A model generated the notes under the pieces. It saw nothing but the letters and a program-made list of their open reading frames with translations. It searched no databases and was not told where the DNA came from. This document shows, piece after piece, positions 6,058 through 11,006 of a DNA stretch of 11,006 nt; positions within the stretch are counted from its first letter, which is position 1, and each line of letters begins with the position of its first letter. The position numbers and the translations under genes were made by a program. The stretch is from assembly GCA_009776995.1 (NCBI GenBank), contig WRMR01000122.1, positions 1 through 11,006 of the forward strand. Direction: 5' to 3'. Source of the stretch: Planctomycetaceae bacterium. Lineage in GTDB: Bacteria; Planctomycetota; Planctomycetia; Pirellulales; Thermoguttaceae.

Positions 6058-6816
6058 ATGACACGTTTTTTGACAACCCGTTTGTTTGTATTGACTCTCT
6101 TGCTTTACACGTCGGCATTTCTGTTTGCACAAGAGGACGTCCCAACACACAAGGTTCTCATCCTCACCGGCGGACATGATTTTGACGTGAAAGAATTTTA
6201 CGAAATGTTCGACGCCCTGTCCGGCATCGCGTATGACAAGGCGGAGTTGCCGAAGGAGATGGATTTGCTGGCACCCGGTCTTGAGAAAAAGTACGATGCC
6301 ATCGTCAGCTACGACATGAACAATTTCCCGATCACGGACGCTCAACGGGCGAATTTCGACAAACTGATGCAAGCCGGGATGCCGTTGATCGTGTTCCACC
6401 ATAGCATCGGCGGCTATAAAGACTGGCTGAAATACCGTGAAATCGCGGGTGGAGCCTATCTTTTTGAGAATCTGGAAGCTGACGGCAAAACCTGGCCGCC
6501 TTCCGATTACAAACATGACGTCGAAATGAAAATCGCCATCGCCGACAAAAACCACCCGATTACGAAGGGAGTGAACGATTTTGAAATTCTTGACGAAGCC
6601 TACAAGGATGTGTATGTTCGCCCCGATGTGCATGTGTTGCTGACCACGGACAACCCGCTTGCCACGAAGCAGGTTGCCTGGGTGCATCGTTATGCCGACA
6701 GCCCGGTCTTTACCATCATGCTGGGACACGACAAACACGCTTTTGCCAACGAAAGTCTGCAAAAACTGATCAAACAGGGCATTGACTGGCTCGTTGCAGA
6801 GAATGAGAAAAAATAG
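6058..6816 (+). CDS. Secreted ThuA-like domain protein
   Basis: 252 residues. Signal peptide about 1-24 (cut after FLFA). The mature protein shows the ThuA (trehalose utilisation-like) fold, a class I glutamine amidotransferase-like domain: KVLILTGGHDFDVKEFYEMF (32-51), YDAIVSYDMN, GMPLIVFHHSIGGY (107-120), NHPITKGV (165-172) and PVFTIMLGHD (216-225). The family is frequent in planctomycetes and linked to sugar metabolism, but most members, including this one, lack a proven reaction. The usual glutamine amidotransferase nucleophile Cys is not visible; the mature domain contains no cysteine. The start at 6058 has a GAAAGA 7 nt upstream; an ATG at 6043 in the same frame would add five residues. 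It has its own promoter and converges on the HzsA-related gene. Confidence 0.82.
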   Translation: MTRFLTTRLFVLTLLLYTSAFLFAQEDVPTHKVLILTGGHDFDVKEFYEMFDALSGIAYDKAELPKEMDLLAPGLEKKYDAIVSYDMNNFPITDAQRANFDKLMQAGMPLIVFHHSIGGYKDWLKYREIAGGAYLFENLEADGKTWPPSDYKHDVEMKIAIADKNHPITKGVNDFEILDEAYKDVYVRPDVHVLLTTDNPLATKQVAWVHRYADSPVFTIMLGHDKHAFANESLQKLIKQGIDWLVAENEKK

Positions 6817-6823
6817 AACGAAG

Positions 6824-6856
6824 CCTGACGGCGGGGTCGCCGCTCCCGCCGCCAGG
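6824..6856. terminator. Bidirectional terminator-like hairpin between convergent genes
   Basis: CCTG-A-CGGCGGG (6824-6835) pairs with CCCGCCG-C-CAGG (6845-6856), 11 pairs with one A.C mismatch around a 9 nt loop. It fills the 48 bp gap between the stop codons of the ThuA-like gene (+) and the HzsA-related gene (-). There is no U tract, so it may act as a roadblock or an imperfect terminator for both directions. Confidence 0.6.
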
Positions 6857-6864
6857 TTGATGTG

Positions 6865-9633
6865 CTATTCCAAATCCGGACCTTCGATTCGTTCACCGCG
6901 TTGCTGACGGGCTTGGTCTTCCGGTTTGAATGTTCCATAAAACAGGGCGTTTGCATCGATCCAGGTATTGATCCGGTTCCAATCGTCGGCGGAAAGCGCA
7001 ACGTCGTAATGTCCCTGTTCCAGCAGTTTGACCAAGGTACTGGCTCTGGCACCAAATCGATCCGGTTCGGTCAACGGTTCGTAATTCCCGTTGGGCAAGC
7101 CCCATGCCGTGTAGGAAACCCGTGAAATCAGCGCGTTGTATGATTTCGAGTAATGGCCGTCCGGCTCGCCGGTCAGCAAGACCCCTCCATTTTTATCGAC
7201 GGCCATCTCGCTGTGGCACGAAACGCAATGTTGGTCAAGCACCGATTGCACGAGAATCGGAAAACTCAGCGGTTTGCTTCCGTCCGGTCCCGGTGTGATT
7301 TGTGACGGAGGACGCAACGTGGCCAAAGCCTGTTGATTCGGGGTCGAAGTCTGCATCCGGTGTTCGTGACAACCGACACAACTCATGTTTTCGCCCGGTT
7401 GCAAGTACGTCAAACTCCGCATGGTTTGCACCGCGCGGCCGTTTTTATCGAGTGCCTGGAACATTACCGGCGTGTTGGCAGGAACTTCAAAATATGCGCT
7501 ACCATCTTCTTCCACGGGGACGGTTCCAAGAACCTGTTTGCCAGGTGACGCAAACGCGGCACCGACCATGGGGGTATTGGCATTCGGCGTGGTTTTCGGG
7601 AGGACCTGAATCAAACGCAATGCGGTGATTTTGTTCTCATCGCCACCGGGAAGTTGCGGCCAGCTTTCATAGACGTTTTGCAGGGAAAACGTGCCTGTGT
7701 TGGCCGCCATTTTATCCAATCCGCTGTTCAGGATCGGCGGCGTCTCGCGCGGGGCAAGTGGTTTGGCCCATACGGAGGAAATGTTCGGATCTCGGTAAAT
7801 CAGTTCCTTGTTGCCAAACGCGTCCATAAAATAAATTCCAAACATGTTCGGAATATTCGGGCCGATTTCGCCGCGAAGAAAATCGTAACTGTACGAGGCG
7901 ATAAAATACTTTTCGGACAGTGGCCAAGCGGCCTTGTAGCAGTGGCCTATGAAGCGGCGTTCCTGTTCGGTCGGTTCCGGTTGCCGATCCCCGGGTCGAA
8001 ATGGGACGTTGGCATTCCAATGAGTACGTGGTGGTGAATCGAAATCCGTTGGTGCCGGCATTCCGATTCCCGAAGCAAGGGGGGTTTCCGATTCCGGGAA
8101 TCGCGCATCCGGCGTCAAGCGTGTAACCGGCTCGGAACCATCGACGCCGAGCGACGTATCAAGCATGACAATCGAACCGGCGGTCATGGCATGGTGCGGT
8201 GCGGCGGTGGCCATGATCTTGCTACTGCCGGGGATTGGCCGGGCTTCCCAAGTACCGCAGGGAACGAAGGTGTTGTTACCGTAATAAATACGGACGTTTG
8301 TGCCGTCCTGCCGCACACTCCAAAGCTGCTGGTAAAACACGGCGTCACGGTCCACATAATCCCAACGGGTGTAAATCACGCGGCCGTCATTGAGTACCGC
8401 CGGGTCCCATTCGTTGGTCTCATGGAACGAAATCGGACGCGGTTTGTCCCAGGGATCATCGGAATTGACGGCATTCGGATTCATTGACGCCAAAGTATAG
8501 ACATAACACGGCCCGGCACCGCAACGGTGGTACCCGCCGCGCCGGGTCGAGATAAACGCGAGATTGCCGTCCGGGAGGCAAGTCGGATTGAAATCATCGT
8601 ATTCGCCGTCAGTCAGTTGCCGCAAGCCCGTACCGTCGGCATTCATTTCGTAAAGGTGATACCAGCGGTTCATCGCTTCGGTGTCGCGCCATCGCTGCGG
8701 TGCTTCGGCAACTTCACAATACGCGAAATAAATCTTTTGGCCGTCAAAGCGGACTTCGGGGTGTGCGAAATTTCCCACCGGCATTTGTTTGTCCGTCAGC
8801 GAACGCGTCTGCATGGATTGCCCCGGTTTGTCCAGCACGAAAATTCCGCCACCCGGTCGCGCCGTGTAACCATAAGTCTGCGTGAGTTGGTGACTCATTG
8901 TCGAGGGAATATGCTTGGCAAACAGGAGTGGTCCGGTTTCGAAGAGCGGGTTCCGCAACACGAGGTCCCGCCGCAACTGATGCAACTTGAGCCATTGCGT
9001 TTCTGCGGAATCACCCGGTTTTTTCAGCGTTTCCAACCGGTCACGCAAATCCCTGACCGCCACATCCGCTTCGGCCAAGTCCTCCAGGAGCGATTCCATT
9101 TGCGGAATCATTTTTGCGACGGCCTGTTCATAAGTGCGGGGTTCCAGCGGCGTGTCGATGCCGTCCTGCAACCGCCAGTCGTGTTCAATCAGTGCCGCTT
9201 CGATCTCCGGCTTGAAATTCGGCGAACACTCCGTCGGCCCGAATGTCCACGGACGACGCACCGGGTCAAGCGGGGCATGGGAGATTTGATTGACGACCAG
9301 CGGCGTGTCTTTCGCTTCAAATTCCAACGCTTTCTGTTTCGGGTCGCCCGGTCGAATCACAATGCGATCTCCGGGATTCAGCACGGCGGCGATCCGGTAT
9401 TTTGGCGTCGGTTCGGGAAAGCCCATCAACAGAAGTTGCGGAGACGCGTCGCCAAGTTCCGGGTCATGAAAAAACCAGACGCCCGCCGCCGTCCCGTTCG
9501 ACGGGAGCACCGCTTTCCCGTTGATTTCAACGGTTGCCTTGGCGGCTTCGGGGATTGCCGCCTCCTCGGCAAGGGTGCAAGCCACCGTCAACAACATCAA
9601 ACCGGCCACGACCGTCAGTCGCAAGAAAGTCAT
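6865..9633 (-). CDS. HzsA-related dihaem c-type cytochrome with beta-propeller
   Basis: 922 residues, exported: signal peptide about 1-22 (TLA/EE); a lipobox reading around Cys19 is poor. Residues 26-145 form an N-terminal beta domain and 160-205 a helical, possibly coiled-coil segment. A TolB/PD40-type beta-propeller spans about 230-650, with NADGTGLRQLTDGEYDDFNP (331-350), LPDGNLAFISTR and DPAVLNDGRVIYTRWDY. The C-terminal part has PVEEDGSAYFEVPA (706-719) and two haem c sites, C752-V-G-C-H756 and C803-V-S-C-H807. This order resembles the alpha subunit of anammox hydrazine synthase, and such proteins are called HzsA-related in non-anammox planctomycetes. No beta or gamma subunit is present, so hydrazine synthesis should not be inferred; periplasmic redox chemistry or electron transfer is likely. 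AAGGTGA just upstream is a good ribosome binding site. It follows the SMP-30-like gene by 35 nt and is probably co-transcribed. Confidence 0.85.
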   Translation of the reverse strand: MTFLRLTVVAGLMLLTVACTLAEEAAIPEAAKATVEINGKAVLPSNGTAAGVWFFHDPELGDASPQLLLMGFPEPTPKYRIAAVLNPGDRIVIRPGDPKQKALEFEAKDTPLVVNQISHAPLDPVRRPWTFGPTECSPNFKPEIEAALIEHDWRLQDGIDTPLEPRTYEQAVAKMIPQMESLLEDLAEADVAVRDLRDRLETLKKPGDSAETQWLKLHQLRRDLVLRNPLFETGPLLFAKHIPSTMSHQLTQTYGYTARPGGGIFVLDKPGQSMQTRSLTDKQMPVGNFAHPEVRFDGQKIYFAYCEVAEAPQRWRDTEAMNRWYHLYEMNADGTGLRQLTDGEYDDFNPTCLPDGNLAFISTRRGGYHRCGAGPCYVYTLASMNPNAVNSDDPWDKPRPISFHETNEWDPAVLNDGRVIYTRWDYVDRDAVFYQQLWSVRQDGTNVRIYYGNNTFVPCGTWEARPIPGSSKIMATAAPHHAMTAGSIVMLDTSLGVDGSEPVTRLTPDARFPESETPLASGIGMPAPTDFDSPPRTHWNANVPFRPGDRQPEPTEQERRFIGHCYKAAWPLSEKYFIASYSYDFLRGEIGPNIPNMFGIYFMDAFGNKELIYRDPNISSVWAKPLAPRETPPILNSGLDKMAANTGTFSLQNVYESWPQLPGGDENKITALRLIQVLPKTTPNANTPMVGAAFASPGKQVLGTVPVEEDGSAYFEVPANTPVMFQALDKNGRAVQTMRSLTYLQPGENMSCVGCHEHRMQTSTPNQQALATLRPPSQITPGPDGSKPLSFPILVQSVLDQHCVSCHSEMAVDKNGGVLLTGEPDGHYSKSYNALISRVSYTAWGLPNGNYEPLTEPDRFGARASTLVKLLEQGHYDVALSADDWNRINTWIDANALFYGTFKPEDQARQQRGERIEGPDLE

Positions 9634-9668
9634 CGTTCACCTTCACTTTCAGTAAGAGTATTTTTGTA

Positions 9669-10871
9669 TTATTTTAACGTGATGACCGAAATCGTATGCG
9701 GTGCATCGTGTTTTGTATTGACAAACGTTTTGTCCGTCGAATCGAAGTTCGAGATATAGAGTTTGTTCCCGATCACCAGCGGTTCGCACGGAGAGTCCAA
9801 CAGTCCGTCGGAGCCATCGGTGTCGCCATTGGCCCAGATGGTTTCAAAAACGACCGGTTTGCCTTCCTCCCAAGGGGAAATCGCGTGAATCGCATTGAGT
9901 TGCGAATCGGCAATGTAACTCTTGTTGGTTTGCTGGTCGTAAAACATGCCGTCGCAACACTGGACATGGTCGCTCTGAAATATCTTGCGGCTGGTCGGTT
10001 TGTTATCCGCATCGAATGTCATCGCATAAACAGCCCCGTCGCCGAAATTGCAGAAATAGACGACTCCGTTTGCATCAACGGTCAAGCCGTCGGCTCCTGC
10101 GGTGCTTTCGCGGCCGATTTTTTTCACGTCTTCAATCACGACAAGGTGTTTATCTTTGCCGTTGGACTCCAGCGCGATTGTCGGTACGCCGTCTTTCCCT
10201 GCGGTCAGTGCCTCTTCTTTGGAGAACATCCAGACCCCGCCGGTTCCAAAATGTCCTTCGAGTTCCAGGAAAGTATCGGTCACGAGCATTTTGTCTTCGA
10301 GCCAAAGGATGGCGTTGGAAACCTTGGTACCCGTTGCGATCACCTGGACTTCCCCGGTGGGGCGGCCGTCCTGCATGATGACCCGCAATATTCGCGATTT
10401 GTGATCCGCGTTATGGAACCACTGGGTGTCGCAGACGTAAAGATTGTCGTCCGGGCCGAAGGTCAAGCCCATCGGTCCGGTTTGGCCGGTTTCTTCGAGG
10501 ATCGGATATTCCAGAACGACCTCAAATTCCGCCGTTTCCGGGTCGATCATGACCAGGTATCCCCCTTCATGATTTCCCTTTTTGAGGTTTTCGTCCATGT
10601 TGTTGAAGTTCGGGACGTTCAGGAAAATCTTTCCGGTTTTTTTGCAATACGTCATGCCGTCCGGGTTGTGCAAGTGGTCGGGAAGTGACACGAACAATTG
10701 CGGACGATAAGCCGGATCGTAAGTCTGTTTTTGCACATCGGTAGCGACAGACGCAGGCTGTGCCACTCTTCGCGTCATCCGGCGGAAAATTTGCCCTTCA
10801 ACGTCCGTCAAGGTCAAAAAACTGAAAATTCCCGACAACAGCATGAGGTAAAAAAATTGTGTTGTTTTCAT
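9669..10871 (-). CDS. Secreted SMP-30/NHL-like beta-propeller protein
   Basis: 400 residues. Signal peptide about 1-26 (MKTTQFFYLMLLSGIFSFLT then LTDVEG/Q). The body shows repeated propeller blades: NPDGMTYCKKTGKIFLNVP (69-87), GPMGLTFGPDDNLYVCDT (132-149), SNAILWLEDKMLVTDT (185-200), GADGLTVDANGVVYFCNFGDGAVYAM (259-284) and CDGMFYDQQTNKSYIADS (306-323). This is the SMP-30/gluconolactonase-like or NHL pattern; the family includes lactonases with a metal in the central channel. The spaced Asn/Asp residues at blade starts are compatible with that, but metal ligands were not assigned, so a lactonase is possible rather than shown. The frame is open upstream to an ATG at 10973; the start at 10871 is preferred because the signal peptide begins there. 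It is the first gene of a two-gene unit with the HzsA-related cytochrome, hinting that they serve one periplasmic process. Confidence 0.78.
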   Translation of the reverse strand: MKTTQFFYLMLLSGIFSFLTLTDVEGQIFRRMTRRVAQPASVATDVQKQTYDPAYRPQLFVSLPDHLHNPDGMTYCKKTGKIFLNVPNFNNMDENLKKGNHEGGYLVMIDPETAEFEVVLEYPILEETGQTGPMGLTFGPDDNLYVCDTQWFHNADHKSRILRVIMQDGRPTGEVQVIATGTKVSNAILWLEDKMLVTDTFLELEGHFGTGGVWMFSKEEALTAGKDGVPTIALESNGKDKHLVVIEDVKKIGRESTAGADGLTVDANGVVYFCNFGDGAVYAMTFDADNKPTSRKIFQSDHVQCCDGMFYDQQTNKSYIADSQLNAIHAISPWEEGKPVVFETIWANGDTDGSDGLLDSPCEPLVIGNKLYISNFDSTDKTFVNTKHDAPHTISVITLK

Positions 10872-11006
10872 GGCGTCCGATGGTTTGAGGGTGAAATGGG
10901 CGTTGTTGACTAATGATTTTTTGCGTAATATTCGGGCAGTCCGAGTTTTGTGAAGTGGTTTAGTATTTTGCATCTTATTTTTGCTTCGGTTTTTTGATTG
11001 GGTAGC
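10872..11006 (-). other. Upstream region of the propeller/cytochrome operon
   Basis: 135 bp upstream of the leftward operon with no convincing gene. It is A/T-rich towards the window edge and should contain the operon promoter, but I could not find a well-spaced -35/-10 pair on the minus strand; the best are AATATT- and AATACT-like -10 candidates without partners. The promoter may lie beyond the window. Confidence 0.35.

Noticed and set aside
6028..6762. 244-codon open frame on the minus strand
   Set aside because: Shadow of the ThuA-like gene, no domain.
6865..9633. True hydrazine synthase alpha subunit of an anammox bacterium
   Set aside because: No beta or gamma subunit is nearby, the first haem site lacks the expected Tyr ligand, and the rest of the window is not anammox-like.
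8527..9759. 410-codon open frame on the plus strand
   Set aside because: Antisense to the HzsA-related gene; the translation is Arg/His/Phe-rich low-quality sequence without motifs.
9696..10688. 330-codon open frame on the plus strand
   Set aside because: Antisense to the SMP-30-like gene, which has a signal peptide and clear propeller blades.
10872..10973. N-terminal extension of the SMP-30-like protein
   Set aside because: The added 34 residues are basic and put the signal peptide inside the protein; the ATG at 10871 fits export.
1..11006. tRNA, rRNA, CRISPR, insertion sequence or phage gene
   Set aside because: No cloverleaf-like segments, regularly spaced long repeats, transposase motifs or integrase motifs were seen on either strand.

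Overview
The window looks like a chromosomal segment from a member of the Planctomycetota. The main reasons are a DUF1559 pseudopilin-like protein with the FTLVELLVVIAIIG leader and an H-X9-DG tail, an HzsA-related c-type cytochrome fused to a beta-propeller, a small planctomycete-style lipoprotein, and a high share of exported proteins. There are no tRNA or rRNA genes, CRISPR arrays, transposases or phage genes that I can see. Family calls were made by reading motifs, without a database search.

Layout, left to right. 3-833 (+) is the 5'-truncated end of a radical SAM protein of the spore-photolyase-like/Rv2578c-like group; its CX3CX2C iron-sulfur motif lies just inside the window edge. 976-1632 (+) is a small unsecreted protein with a CBM9/DOMON-like fold, behind a gap with a perfect TATAAT and three spaced ACCGYTTGC repeats. 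1633-2122 is a gene-free 490 bp gap: three consecutive RNA-type hairpins (1632-1777), a sigma70-like promoter (1907-1935), and a leader with two inverted REP-like units whose loops are complementary (1985-2060). 2123-5831 (+) is a probable operon: a DUF1559 pseudopilin-like protein, a small lipoprotein, and a secreted GH71/GH99-like putative glycoside hydrolase with a C-terminal CBM9-like domain. After a second promoter (5940-5968) comes a secreted ThuA-like protein, 6058-6816 (+).

A GC-rich hairpin (6824-6856) separates this from a convergent two-gene unit read leftwards: a secreted SMP-30/NHL-like beta-propeller (9669-10871) followed 35 nt later by a 922-residue HzsA-related protein (6865-9633) with a beta-propeller and two CXXCH haem sites.

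How the genes may work together (inference): most products are exported, and several have folds used for carbohydrate binding or processing (GH-like, CBM9-like, ThuA-like, SMP-30-like). The window may encode part of a surface or periplasmic glycan-handling and oxidation function, with the dihaem protein as an electron-transfer partner. Nothing here proves a substrate. The most unusual non-coding signals are the complementary-loop REP pair ahead of the pseudopilin gene, the triple hairpin cluster, and a G8 tract inside the pseudopilin leader peptide that could allow on/off switching by slippage.
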